Source: Pseudanabaena biceps (GTDB lineage Bacteria > Cyanobacteriota > Cyanobacteriia > Pseudanabaenales > Pseudanabaenaceae). Taken from it: a stretch of DNA of 64,000 nucleotides. A model generated the notes under the pieces. It was not told where the DNA came from. It was given only the letters and a program-made list of their open reading frames with translations, and made no database searches. Location of the stretch: contig JAATWA010000001.1 of assembly GCA_013361095.1 (NCBI GenBank), forward strand, positions 3,751,001 to 3,815,000, in the 5' to 3' direction. A program made the translations under genes and the position numbers. Below are positions 18,762 through 28,532 of this stretch, piece after piece; the stretch's first letter is position 1; the number at the start of each line of letters is the position of its first letter.

Positions 18762-19484
18762 TTAGTTTTCTGGTGAGATTTCGGTAGAGTTTGTCACCGC
18801 ATCTTTGACTTCTGCGGCAGCAGTTTCCTTTAGAGAACGTTTTTTACGTTCTGCTTCCACCATATCAGCGATCATTTGACGTGCTTGTTCGATCTTATCG
18901 AGATTAGAACGGTATAGATCAACATCCTTGACTAAGCGATCATTACCAAATTTGAGAGCTTCTCCCACTAATTTGACCAGTTCTTCACGCTTAGTAGTGT
19001 CTGCGATCGCATCGGGATCACAGATTTCTAGCAATGCGTATAGCCCCACGCCAAGTAAGCGACTGTATTTAAAGTTTTCTTTACTAGCAATAGTTTTTAA
19101 CGGCTCAGCAAGCAATGTGAGATTTGTTGTTGCTTCAAGAGTAGTCAATAAATTTTTGACTTCATCGGGCGAACTTTTAGCAAGATCGCTAAGGGTGGTT
19201 GCATCTTGGCGAACGCGATCGGGGTCAAATTGCAGGGCTGAACAGAGGGCATGAAATACCGCAAAGCGATCGGTTTCGGGCTTGTAGCCAACGGTAAAGC
19301 GATCGAATGTGGTTACAACTCCCAAAGCAAAAATTGAGTCATAAACAAAAGTCTGATTGACCTTGAGCAGATGGATCTCTACCAAAAGCTCGTCCACAAC
19401 CCGCCGATAGACTTGATTGACTGGCTTGGGGAAAGCTAGATAAAAATCTTTTTTGGTATCAGAAACAGTACGGACAGTATTCAC
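18762..19484 (-). CDS. psb29: Thylakoid formation protein Psb29/Thf1
   Basis: About 240 residues, helical, cytosolic/thylakoid associated; Thf1/Psb29 affects photosystem II biogenesis and FtsH protease abundance. Recognised by NTVRTVSDTKKDFYLAFPKPVNQVYRR at the start, FVYDSIFALGVVTTFDRFT and the long C-terminal coiled coil. The GTG at 19484 gives MNTVRTVSDTKK, which matches the family N-terminus better than the TTG two codons earlier (19490). Confidence 0.93.
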   Translation of the reverse strand: MNTVRTVSDTKKDFYLAFPKPVNQVYRRVVDELLVEIHLLKVNQTFVYDSIFALGVVTTFDRFTVGYKPETDRFAVFHALCSALQFDPDRVRQDATTLSDLAKSSPDEVKNLLTTLEATTNLTLLAEPLKTIASKENFKYSRLLGVGLYALLEICDPDAIADTTKREELVKLVGEALKFGNDRLVKDVDLYRSNLDKIEQARQMIADMVEAERKKRSLKETAAAEVKDAVTNSTEISPEN

Positions 19485-19588
19485 AGTCAACTAAACCTAA
19501 CGACAAGATTATGTCCATAATCATCGCACAGATAGCCATAGCTTTGCTTTTCCAAAATATAAGGTAGAGCTTTCCGATGTTTTATATC

Positions 19589-19641
19589 AAAACCCAATAG
19601 AGAGGTGCGGCGCAAAGCGCCGCACCTCTCTATTGGGTTTT
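19589..19641. repeat. AAAACCCAA-flanked hairpin upstream of psb29
   Basis: Perfect 25-bp arms (AAAACCCAATAGAGAGGTGC...), AAA loop, GCGC core. Confidence 0.8.
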
Positions 19642-19646
19642 GGCAT

Positions 19647-19749
19647 CAGCGCTTTGCGCTCAAACCCGAACCAAGAATTTTTTTGAAAGTGTTGCTTTGC
19701 AACACTTTCAAAAAAATTCTTGTGGTTCGTTTGCTCGTAAATTGCTGTA
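19647..19749. repeat. 100-bp hairpin element, family P copy 3 (complete)
   Basis: The best example: left end CAGCGCTTTGCGCTCAAAC, central perfect hairpin with GTGTTGCTTTGCAACAC tip, right end CGTTTGCTCGTAAATTGCTG. Directly abuts the preceding AAAACCCAA hairpin. Confidence 0.85.
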
Positions 19750-19798
19750 GTGATATCCTCGTATCGATTATGATATTTTTAGGCAGACTAATAAATAT

Positions 19799-21076
19799 AT
19801 GGCTCATATCGGGATCATCTGCGTTCCAGCAACAGGACACCTTAATACCCTAATTCCCCTCGGCTACGAACTCAAACAAAGAGGGCATCAAGTTACACTA
19901 ATAGCCCCTCTAGATGCTCAAGAACAGACCAAAGTTGCAGGGCTAAATTTTAAACCCTACGCCGAAGAATCGCGCCCCCTTGGATTTACTCCCAACTCTC
20001 TCGTTAAAATGGGAGAGCTCAGTGGCATGGCAGCACTGAAATATTCGATTAATCTGTTTAGAGATAGCGCGATCGCAATGATCCAAGAAGGGATGAAAGC
20101 CACCCGCGAAGCTCAAATTGATATGTTGCTAATCGATCAAGCGTCCTTTGGAGCTTCTACTATCGCCGAATATTTAAATATTCCATTTATAACTGTTACT
20201 AGCTCGCTCATGTTAAATCGAGAAGAATCAGTTCCTCCCTTTAACTTTGGCTGGACTTATGCCAATAATCCTTTGGCAAAATTGCGTAACAAGCTAGGTT
20301 TCAAGTTGTTAGATCGACTGGTTAAGCCAATTATTGAAGCTGTTAATTCGCAACGTCAGGCTCTCAATCTATTACCTTTTAGTAGTTCTAGTGATGCCTA
20401 CTCTAAAATTGCTCAAATCTGCCGTCAACCTGCGGAGTTTGAATTTCCTCGACAGCAGTTGCCAGATTACTTCCATTTTGTTGGTAACTTTTATAGTCCT
20501 TTCAGTCGAGCAGCCGTTGATTTTCCCTACGAAAAGTTGAATGGGAAGCCCTTAATTTATGCATCTATGGGAACAATTCAAAATCGACTGTTGAATATTT
20601 TTAATCAGATTGCGGAAGCTTGCCAAGATCTAGATGTGCAACTGATTATTTCTTTAGGTGGATCGGCTGATCCTGAGAGTATGCCAGCCTTCGCAGGTGA
20701 TCCGATTGTAGTGAAATATGCTCCGCAACTTGAAGTTTTGCAAAAAGCACAACTAACAATTACCCCTGCTGGATTAAATACGACGTTGGAGTCGCTTGGT
20801 TGTGGTGTGCCGCTGGTCGCCATCCCGATCGCAAATGATCAACCGGGGGTTGCTTCGCGTATTGCATGGACGGAAACGGGTGTGGTGATTCCTGTTAAAA
20901 AACTCACTGTTCCTAAATTGCGTCAAGCTGTGCAAACAGTTTTGTCAGAGTCGAAGTATCGGGACAATGCTAAAAAAATGCAATTAGCGATCGCCAACTC
21001 TGGTGGAGTCACTAAAGCGGCGGATATTGTGGAACAGGCGATCGCCACAGGCAAGCCTGTATTAAACAGAGGCTGA
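19799..21076 (+). CDS. Family 1 (UGT/MGT-type) glycosyltransferase
   Basis: 425-residue GT-B fold enzyme. The N-terminal GHLNTLIPLGYELKQRGHQVT is the acceptor-domain start and the C-terminal donor site shows YAPQLEVLQKAQLTITPAGLNTTLESLGCGVPLVAIP...DQPGVASRI, i.e. the UGT signature with Ala/Gly/Asn in place of the usual THGG. Related cyanobacterial enzymes glycosylate carotenoids or other lipophilic acceptors; the acceptor here is unknown. Monocistronic, ATG start, palindromes on both sides. Confidence 0.85.
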   Translation: MAHIGIICVPATGHLNTLIPLGYELKQRGHQVTLIAPLDAQEQTKVAGLNFKPYAEESRPLGFTPNSLVKMGELSGMAALKYSINLFRDSAIAMIQEGMKATREAQIDMLLIDQASFGASTIAEYLNIPFITVTSSLMLNREESVPPFNFGWTYANNPLAKLRNKLGFKLLDRLVKPIIEAVNSQRQALNLLPFSSSSDAYSKIAQICRQPAEFEFPRQQLPDYFHFVGNFYSPFSRAAVDFPYEKLNGKPLIYASMGTIQNRLLNIFNQIAEACQDLDVQLIISLGGSADPESMPAFAGDPIVVKYAPQLEVLQKAQLTITPAGLNTTLESLGCGVPLVAIPIANDQPGVASRIAWTETGVVIPVKKLTVPKLRQAVQTVLSESKYRDNAKKMQLAIANSGGVTKAADIVEQAIATGKPVLNRG

Positions 21077-21148
21077 TTCACCAGCTACGCGGGTGAATCA
21101 GCAAAACCTAGAAGATAATTGAGGCGCTTTGCGCCTCAATTATCTAGA
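21072..21148. terminator. Two hairpins between the GT1 and DUF2235 genes
   Basis: GCTGATTCACC/GGTGAATCAGC at 21072-21102 overlaps the GT1 stop codon; AGATAATTGAGGCGC/complement at 21113-21145 ends next to the DUF2235 stop. They probably terminate the two converging genes. Confidence 0.7.
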
Positions 21149-22168
21149 TTAGGAACTAAGAGCTTTGCTCAAAGCATTCAAGTTGGGAGGGCGATAGCTA
21201 GGATCATTCTGCCAACGTTGTTTCACAGTTTCGTGAAGAGTCTCAATATTTGCTGGTACTTGGCGCGAAATCTTGCCATCATATTTAAATGCTCCAGTTG
21301 GTTGATTGTCAAAGGGAGTCATGAAATTAGGATTGAGTTTAGTTTCCAAATAGCGGCGATCAATGGCTAGGTCTAGATTTTCCACCTTTTCCATCATCCA
21401 ATTTAGAGTGATATCTGATAGACCAGAAGTTGCTTCAGTGCCGCCACCGATACAGCCATGTTCGCCAACAAACCATAATTGATTGATATTGGTATCTGCA
21501 CCATCACTGATATTCATAGGGGTGACTTGAAAAGACTTGCGAATTTCATCGATCGCGATCGCATGGAAAGCATTTTGGATCAAGCGATTGACCTTAGTGT
21601 CAAAAAATTCATACTGTTTGTTGTTCCAGTTATCAAAGGGAAGAAAAGGCACTAAATCAGGAATCCCCAAAGCACCAACTGTATCCCAACAGCAAAGGGC
21701 GCGAATGGGAGGACGGCTACCATAATTAGCGCGAAACTTAACTGCTTCCTCTCCACTCGGTTTTTTAGAATCCGCGCGATCGCGATAGAGTTCATAGGCT
21801 TGGCTAGTTTTACGGACATATTGACGTATTAGCAGTCCAGAGCAGTAGATAAATCCTGCCAAACATCTGACTGTGTAAGCACCACGACTAAATCCAAATA
21901 GATAGATTTCATCACCTTCTTGATAGTTTAAGCTGAGAAATCGATAGGCTGATTCAATTTTCCGTTGAATACCCCAACCAAAAGCACCGCCACCGATCTT
22001 GTCAATAAAATTTCCTTCAGCGCCAATCCCATCATCATAAAATACGATTTGCTGCACATCGTTGTCATCCACTTTCCGAATAGATTGAGTCATTTTGACA
22101 ACATTGCTAGCACCAGCGCTATCTAGATTCAACCAAGTTCCATCACAACAAACAATCAGTCTTTTCAT
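21149..22168 (-). CDS. DUF2235 (Tle1-like) alpha/beta hydrolase
   Basis: 339 residues from the ATG at 22168, chosen for its AGGAGAAATTACC ribosome site over the start 14 codons earlier. DUF2235 is the phospholipase-like domain of Tle1 effectors. Seen: the start MKRLIVCCDGTW, the nucleophile elbow LFGFSRGAYTVR (Ser), an Asp in CWDTVGALG and a His in VGEHGCIGGG. No signal peptide, and no secretion partner or immunity gene is adjacent, so a housekeeping hydrolase role is as likely as a toxin role. Confidence 0.8.
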   Translation of the reverse strand: MKRLIVCCDGTWLNLDSAGASNVVKMTQSIRKVDDNDVQQIVFYDDGIGAEGNFIDKIGGGAFGWGIQRKIESAYRFLSLNYQEGDEIYLFGFSRGAYTVRCLAGFIYCSGLLIRQYVRKTSQAYELYRDRADSKKPSGEEAVKFRANYGSRPPIRALCCWDTVGALGIPDLVPFLPFDNWNNKQYEFFDTKVNRLIQNAFHAIAIDEIRKSFQVTPMNISDGADTNINQLWFVGEHGCIGGGTEATSGLSDITLNWMMEKVENLDLAIDRRYLETKLNPNFMTPFDNQPTGAFKYDGKISRQVPANIETLHETVKQRWQNDPSYRPPNLNALSKALSS

Positions 22169-22213
22169 GGTAATTTCTCCTAAACGCTTCTTACAGTGCT
22201 TTGCGCCCAAATC

Positions 22214-22256
22214 TAAAAACCTATAGCGAACGCTGCGTTTGAGCCATAGGTTTTAG
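22214..22256. repeat. Hairpin between the divergent DUF2235 and dapF genes
   Basis: CTAAAAACCTATAGC / GCCATAGGTTTTAG type inverted repeat in the divergent intergenic region. Confidence 0.55.
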
Positions 22257-22319
22257 CTCTGGCTTCTAATTGTGTCTGGCTCCTTATATAATATTCCAAA
22301 AATACTTGGAAATTATTCT

Positions 22320-23499
<1,180 letters not shown>

Positions 23500-23505
23500 A
23501 TCCAA

Positions 23506-23542
23506 GAGAAGATAGGTGACGCTTCACGCCGCCAATCTTCTT
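23506..23542. repeat. Degenerate hairpin after the HIT gene
   Basis: AGAAGATAGGTGACG... against ...GCCGCCAATCTTCT; a decayed member of the GCGC-core hairpin class with several mismatches. Confidence 0.5.
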
Positions 23543-23550
23543 GTTAATTT

Positions 23551-25167
23551 ATGACAATTATTGCCATTGATTTTGGAACTAGTAATACAGCGATCGCAAT
23601 TCTTGAAATGGATAGCGATCGCCAGATTGCTATGCCGCAAACCATTAAATTTGATCATATCTCTCGTAGCTTTGAAACCTCTGAGGGCTTGTCTTGGTTA
23701 GTTCCTAGTCTGGTTTATGTGACTGAAGGTATAGACAAATTTTTATTGGGAGAACAGGCGCGATCGCAGTCTCAATTTGCGGGGCAACCTGAAACATTAG
23801 CGCGACTATGGCAAGGATTTAAGCGAGATATGGTGGCAAGATATCGATCGCCAGCCCGTGAGATTGATGGCGAGATTTATGATGCCGAGGCGATTGCCGA
23901 AATATTTTTAACAGAACTTTGGCGGCGCTTGTTAGCCCAACAAATCCATCCCACACAACTAATTTGTACGGCTCCCATTGGTGCATTTGAGGCATATTTA
24001 CATTGGTTTCAGGGCTTGGCACAACGATTAGGAATCCATAACCTCCAGATGATTGATGAGTCCACGGCGGCGGCTTTGGGTTATGCAATTACGCGACCTA
24101 ACACTCTCGTATTGGTGGTGGACTTTGGTGGTGGTACGTTGGATCTGAGTCTAGTGAGAACTGCACCGATTGCCGATGATCCTGACCAGAGGCAGATTAC
24201 GAAAGCGGAAGTGATCGCTAAATCAGATGCTTACATCGGTGGTATTGACATTGATCGGTGGATTGCGGAATATTTTTTGCGTCAGATAGCAATAGAGCGA
24301 TCGCAAATTTCGGCGGCAAATTGGCTCAGTCTTTTAGCTTTGTCGGAACAAGTCAAAATTAAATTATCGTTAGTTCAGGAAGTAACAGAAGTTTGGGTTG
24401 ATCAGCAGCAGGATTCCTATGAATTAAAGATTACTCAAAATGAATTATCAGAAATTTTAGAACAAAATCAAATGATTGCTCAATTACGAGAAGCGATCGA
24501 TGAAGTCTTGGCGATGGGATTGCGGCGCGGTATTAGTAAGGCGGCTATTGAACAGATTCTCTTAGTTGGTGGTAGTTGTCAGATTATCGCAATTCAACAG
24601 TTAATAGCTGCATATTTTGGGAAGTCGAAGGTTAAGTTTGAGAAGCCCTTTGAAGCGGTTGCTCACGGAGCTTTGGTCTTAGGGCAAGCGATCGCGATCT
24701 CAGATCATTTACGTCATAGTTATGCCATTAGACTTTGGGAACCTTATTTACATCAATATTCCTATTATTCGCTATTTGAGAAAGGCACAAAATATCCTTG
24801 CCAGCGTACTGAGCCATTGATCTTACAGGCGGCGATCGCTGACCAAGCGGAGATCTATTTAGATATTGGCGAGGTGGCTGATTTGGCACAAGCGGAAGTG
24901 ACCTACGATCGCCAAGGCAAGATGACCAGTAGCCAATTACTCAAACGCTCAGATTTTCAATCCTTAACGGTTAGCAACGACTTTGCTCAAGAACTTGATC
25001 TCGAAAAAATCTGTGTGGCTCGACTCGATCCCAAGGGCAAAGTAGGCGTTGATCGCTTGAGCGCCACCTTTGAGGTAACGGCTCGGCGTGTCCTCATCGC
25101 CACAGTACGCGATTTATTAACTGAGCAAGTGCTGATTAATCAGCAAGCGATCGCAAAATTAGAGTAA
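23551..25167 (+). CDS. Hsp70-family actin-like ATPase, divergent
   Basis: 538 residues. Nucleotide-binding domain motifs in order: phosphate-1 IDFGTSNTAIAIL (residues 6-18), phosphate-2 VVDFGGGTLDLSLV (about 189-202) and adenosine LLVGGSCQIIAI (about 340). The C-terminal part is much shorter than in DnaK and lacks a recognisable lid, so it belongs with the Hsp70-like proteins of unknown client common in cyanobacteria. No DnaJ or GrpE gene nearby. Confidence 0.85.
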   Translation: MTIIAIDFGTSNTAIAILEMDSDRQIAMPQTIKFDHISRSFETSEGLSWLVPSLVYVTEGIDKFLLGEQARSQSQFAGQPETLARLWQGFKRDMVARYRSPAREIDGEIYDAEAIAEIFLTELWRRLLAQQIHPTQLICTAPIGAFEAYLHWFQGLAQRLGIHNLQMIDESTAAALGYAITRPNTLVLVVDFGGGTLDLSLVRTAPIADDPDQRQITKAEVIAKSDAYIGGIDIDRWIAEYFLRQIAIERSQISAANWLSLLALSEQVKIKLSLVQEVTEVWVDQQQDSYELKITQNELSEILEQNQMIAQLREAIDEVLAMGLRRGISKAAIEQILLVGGSCQIIAIQQLIAAYFGKSKVKFEKPFEAVAHGALVLGQAIAISDHLRHSYAIRLWEPYLHQYSYYSLFEKGTKYPCQRTEPLILQAAIADQAEIYLDIGEVADLAQAEVTYDRQGKMTSSQLLKRSDFQSLTVSNDFAQELDLEKICVARLDPKGKVGVDRLSATFEVTARRVLIATVRDLLTEQVLINQQAIAKLE

Positions 25168-25171
25168 TAAC

Positions 25172-25271
25172 ACAGCGCTTTACGCTCAAACCCGAACCAA
25201 GAACTTTTTTGAAAGTGTTGCTTTGCAACACTTTCAAAAAAGTTCTTGGTTCGTTTGATCAGAAATTGCTA
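25172..25271. repeat. 100-bp hairpin element, family P copy 4
   Basis: ACAGCGCTTTACGCTCAAAC left end, perfect AAGAACTTTTTTGAAAGTG hairpin, right end TTTGATCAGAAATTGCTA. Note that AAGAAC/GTTCTT differs from other copies by a paired change in both arms. Confidence 0.85.
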
Positions 25272-25275
25272 TGAA

Positions 25276-25312
25276 GAATAGATTGGTGGTGCAGAGCGCC
25301 GCCAATCTATTC
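25276..25312. repeat. Hairpin abutting the family P copy
   Basis: GAATAGATTGGTGGTGC / GCGCCGCCAATCTATTC, three-base loop, two G-T type mismatches. Translating through it created a spurious N-terminal extension of the next gene. Confidence 0.65.
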
Positions 25313-25360
25313 TTTTGGCGGGTTCGTGCTAGATTTGTAAAGCGAAGTTCTTTAGGCAGT

Positions 25361-27262
25361 ATGTCCCATCCTATTTATCTGACGAAATCTGATCTCAAAA
25401 CTGCCCGCAGTTGCTCAACCAAACTGTATTACAAAAAATTGGGCTATCCCTCGGGTGATCGCGTAGATTCGTACAGTAGGATTTTAGCTGATGGAAATTT
25501 TATCATCAGTAAGATTGCACATCTGCTCTATCCAGAAGGAATTTATATATCTGCAAATTTTAGCTCTGAAGAAAGTCTTGCTAGTGCAGTTCAAGAGACC
25601 CTGAAATACTTACAACAAGAGAACGTAGTTCTTTTTGAACCAGTTCTCTATTCAGAGCATAAACTTGCGCGTGCGGATATTTTAATCAAAACAGGCGATC
25701 GCATTGAAATAGTTGAAATTCGCTCTAAGGGATTTGATAGTCAAGCTCACGAAGAATTAGTTAAATATCGTAATTTATCACTATTTCGGAATAAGCGAAC
25801 TGGCAAAGTGGGTGGCGAATGGAGAAGTATTATCGAAGATGTCGCCTATCAAACAGGAATATTGCAAGCCATGCTAGCTGAGCATTTACCAAACTTGCAA
25901 GCTGAAATTTCTCCATATTTGTTAGTTCCTGATCGCGCTAAATCGACTACAATTGAGAATCTCGCTGACTATTTTCAAATCCAGCGTTTATCTTCTCATC
26001 GGAACTCCTTATCAAAATTTAACGGCATTAAAATCAACTTCACGGGCGATGTAGAAGCTCTAAAAGAAGATCAGTTTTTGACCAAGGTTGACATCAGTAC
26101 TGAAGTTTTGGAACTAATTGAACCAACACTGACCACTGCTCAACAATATATTCATTATTTAATCAATCAATCGCCCGAAATCTTCGCTCCCATTGGGAAA
26201 GGCTGTAAGGGTTGTGAATATCGAGCTAGCGATCGCGACTCCCGTGATGGATATAGGGAATGTTGGGGTGATCTTGCGGATGTGGAAAATCATGTGTTTG
26301 ATCTCTATCAAATGGGAAGAATTGGCAGTAATGAGGCTCCTCTAGTCAATGAATTAATTCAGCAAAAGAAAGTAAGCATGTTTGACGTTCCCCTCGAAGA
26401 ACTCAACGATTACACCTACAGCTATCGCCAATTAGTTCAAATTGAATATACGCAAAAAAATAAAGAATGGATTTCTGAACATTTACCCAAGATCGTCACC
26501 CAAATTGAATATCCTATTCATTTTATTGATTTTGAAACTTCACGCATGGCAATCCCCTATCGCGCAGGGATGCGAACCTTTGAGCAAGTAGCTTTTCAGT
26601 GGAGTTGTCATACGATATTGGAGCCTGATGCGCCACCAATTCAGCAGGAATGGCTTGACCTTGAGAATACCTTCCCTAATTTTCAGTTTGCAGAATCTCT
26701 CATGGAATGTCTTGGTGATCGCGGCACAATTCTCACATGGGCAACCCATGAAAACAGTGTTTTGCGAGATATTTATTATCAAATGCAAGCCTATGACTAT
26801 CAAAATCCGCAATTACAGCTATGGCTAGCCAACACTGCAAAACTTGGGACTAAGGGCAAGTCCCATCTTATCGACATGAATGCGTTAACTCTCAAGCATT
26901 ATTTCCATCCTTTAATGAAAGGTCGGACTTCTCTTAAGTGTGTTTTACCAGCAGTCTGGAAAACAAATTCCTATCTCCATGAGATTCCTTACTTTAAAGA
27001 ATACTATTGCGATCGCGATGGTGAAATCCTAAATCCTTACGATGTTCTAACCCAAATGCAGATAGGCGATCGCACCCAAGTAATTAATGAAGGGGCGGGG
27101 GCAATGTTAGCATATCAAGACTTAATGTATGGTGAGTTTAAGTCCCAACATCCCCTAGAGCGATCGCAATGGAAGGAACTTCTCTATCAATATTGTCGTC
27201 TTGATACGATGGCAATGGTAATCATTTGGACTCATTGGCAAAATTTATGCCGTCAGGCTTAA
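25361..27262 (+). CDS. DUF2779 protein: Cas4-like Fe-S/PD-(D/E)XK domain plus DnaQ-like domain
   Basis: 633 residues from the ATG at 25361. The N-terminal half resembles Cas4/RecB nucleases: one early Cys (18) and three later ones (282, 285, 301, in GCKGCEY and RECW) suit a four-Cys iron-sulphur site, and KLARADILIK...IEIVEIRSKG is the nuclease core, although the usual ExK Lys is Arg. The DUF2779 half looks like a DEDD exonuclease: HFIDFET (Asp390, Glu392), a middle LIDMNAL and YQYCRLDT (Asp615). Function unproven; DNA or RNA end processing is inferred. Monocistronic between hairpins. Confidence 0.8.
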   Translation: MSHPIYLTKSDLKTARSCSTKLYYKKLGYPSGDRVDSYSRILADGNFIISKIAHLLYPEGIYISANFSSEESLASAVQETLKYLQQENVVLFEPVLYSEHKLARADILIKTGDRIEIVEIRSKGFDSQAHEELVKYRNLSLFRNKRTGKVGGEWRSIIEDVAYQTGILQAMLAEHLPNLQAEISPYLLVPDRAKSTTIENLADYFQIQRLSSHRNSLSKFNGIKINFTGDVEALKEDQFLTKVDISTEVLELIEPTLTTAQQYIHYLINQSPEIFAPIGKGCKGCEYRASDRDSRDGYRECWGDLADVENHVFDLYQMGRIGSNEAPLVNELIQQKKVSMFDVPLEELNDYTYSYRQLVQIEYTQKNKEWISEHLPKIVTQIEYPIHFIDFETSRMAIPYRAGMRTFEQVAFQWSCHTILEPDAPPIQQEWLDLENTFPNFQFAESLMECLGDRGTILTWATHENSVLRDIYYQMQAYDYQNPQLQLWLANTAKLGTKGKSHLIDMNALTLKHYFHPLMKGRTSLKCVLPAVWKTNSYLHEIPYFKEYYCDRDGEILNPYDVLTQMQIGDRTQVINEGAGAMLAYQDLMYGEFKSQHPLERSQWKELLYQYCRLDTMAMVIIWTHWQNLCRQA

Positions 27263-27266
27263 GCAC

Positions 27267-27321
27267 CAAACCCAATAAGCGAGTTGTGGCGCTTCGCGCC
27301 ACAACTCGCTTATTGGGTTTG
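27267..27321 (+). terminator. Terminator hairpin after DUF2779, 26-bp perfect arms
   Basis: CAAACCCAATAAGCGAGTTG... with exact complement, TTC loop and GCGC core; four bases after the stop codon. Confidence 0.8.
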
Positions 27322-27372
27322 TGTCCTAACAAGAATAGCAATAGCTATGTAGGTAGGCGTAATTAAATATAA

Positions 27373-27425
27373 AACCCAAAGAAGCTGATTCGCCCGCTTT
27401 GCGGGCGAATCAGCTTCTTTGGGTT
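27373..27425. repeat. AACCCAAAG hairpin, duplicated at 37310
   Basis: 25-bp perfect arms with tip CGCCCGCTTTGCGGGCG. The element and its flanks (TAAATATAA on the left, CTGGTTTTT and CAAGGTACTTA on the right) recur at 37303-37389. Confidence 0.8.
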
Positions 27426-27545
27426 CTGGTTTTTATTATGACAAGGTACTTATACAAAGAATTAACAGAATGTAGTTTTAGATCAAAACGTGATTGTTCA
27501 AACAAATTACAGTAAAATTCGTACATCGCAAAAGTCTTCAATTTA

Positions 27546-28532
27546 ATGTTACGCAGAATTCTATTAGTCCTAGTAACTTTTGTCTTAATAATTATATTTA
27601 GTGCCTGTACCCAACTTCAAGAGCCAAAAACTTTGCGCGTGGGACTAAATGATTGGCTTGGCTATGCGATCGCTATTTATGCAAAAGAAGCTAAGCTTTT
27701 TGAAAAGCATGGAATCAAAGTTGATTTAGTAGAATTTAGCAATCAACAGGATAACATTAGAGCGACTATTCGTGGTTCTCAGGACATGAGCTTCGTTACA
27801 CTTTGGGAAGTCATGCAGGTTGATCCGAGCAATGATCGCCCAGTAGTAATTCTTGTTTCTGATATATCGCATGGCTCCGATGGCATCGTAACCCGTAAAG
27901 GCATTAACTCTCTCGAAGACTTGAAAGGTAAAAAAGTGGGTGCAAAATTGGGAACAGTCGCTCATTTAATACTATTGGAAGCTCTGAAGTCTGCCCAACT
28001 TAAGCCTGAAGATATTGAAATTGTTAGTGTCTCTAATGAAAAGGGAGCAGAACTTCTAAAATCTCAAGCCATTGATGCTGCTGTAATGTGGCAACCATTA
28101 CTCAGCAAAACTCAAGTTGCTACAGATGGCAAAATTATCTTTACAACTGAAGATGTGGACAGCTTAGTGCTAGATACCCTTGTCACAGGTGCAAAAAACT
28201 TAGCACTAAATAAAAAGAATTTAGCCAAATTTATTGCTGCTTGGTTTGATGCAATACAGGATGTCGAGGCTACACCAGATAAAGTGTTCAACATTATTGC
28301 TACACAGATTGGTGAAACCAAAGAATCCGTATCTAATGGCTATAAGGGAATCATAAAGGGAAATATTGCTCTAAATAAAAGGATGTTTGCTATGGATGGA
28401 AGACTGAAACAATCAATTCAAGAAATTAAAATGCTACTTCAAGAAGACCTGCGTCATAGCAAAATTATTCGTGACGATGTTGATGTTAATGCAGAACCAT
28501 TGATGATGGCTCTTGAAGGTTTACGACCATGA
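27546..28532 (+). CDS. ABC-type substrate-binding lipoprotein (NMT1/SsuA-like)
   Basis: 328 residues with a lipoprotein signal peptide (lipobox FSAC, Cys20). The NMT1/SsuA-like fold is shown by LRVGLNDWLGYAIAIYAKEAKLF, GKKVGAKLGTVAHLILLEAL and AVMWQPLLSK; relatives bind sulfonates, nitrate, taurine or pyrimidine precursors. There is no permease or ATPase gene. Its stop overlaps the start of a hybrid histidine kinase by four bases, so it probably serves as the ligand sensor for that kinase rather than for transport. Confidence 0.85.
   Translation: MLRRILLVLVTFVLIIIFSACTQLQEPKTLRVGLNDWLGYAIAIYAKEAKLFEKHGIKVDLVEFSNQQDNIRATIRGSQDMSFVTLWEVMQVDPSNDRPVVILVSDISHGSDGIVTRKGINSLEDLKGKKVGAKLGTVAHLILLEALKSAQLKPEDIEIVSVSNEKGAELLKSQAIDAAVMWQPLLSKTQVATDGKIIFTTEDVDSLVLDTLVTGAKNLALNKKNLAKFIAAWFDAIQDVEATPDKVFNIIATQIGETKESVSNGYKGIIKGNIALNKRMFAMDGRLKQSIQEIKMLLQEDLRHSKIIRDDVDVNAEPLMMALEGLRP

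Noticed and set aside
19605..19853. Frames running through hairpin repeats (also 33344-33535, 35998-36327, 51871-52122, 52982-53197)
   Set aside because: They lie within inverted repeats, read the same stem sequences in different places and have no consistent product.
21149..22168. DUF2235 protein as a type VI secretion effector
   Set aside because: No secretion genes, PAAR/VgrG or immunity gene are adjacent; the domain alone does not support that call.
25271..25360. 30-codon N-terminal extension of the DUF2779 protein
   Set aside because: It translates a hairpin repeat and is not family-like; the ATG at 25361 fits.
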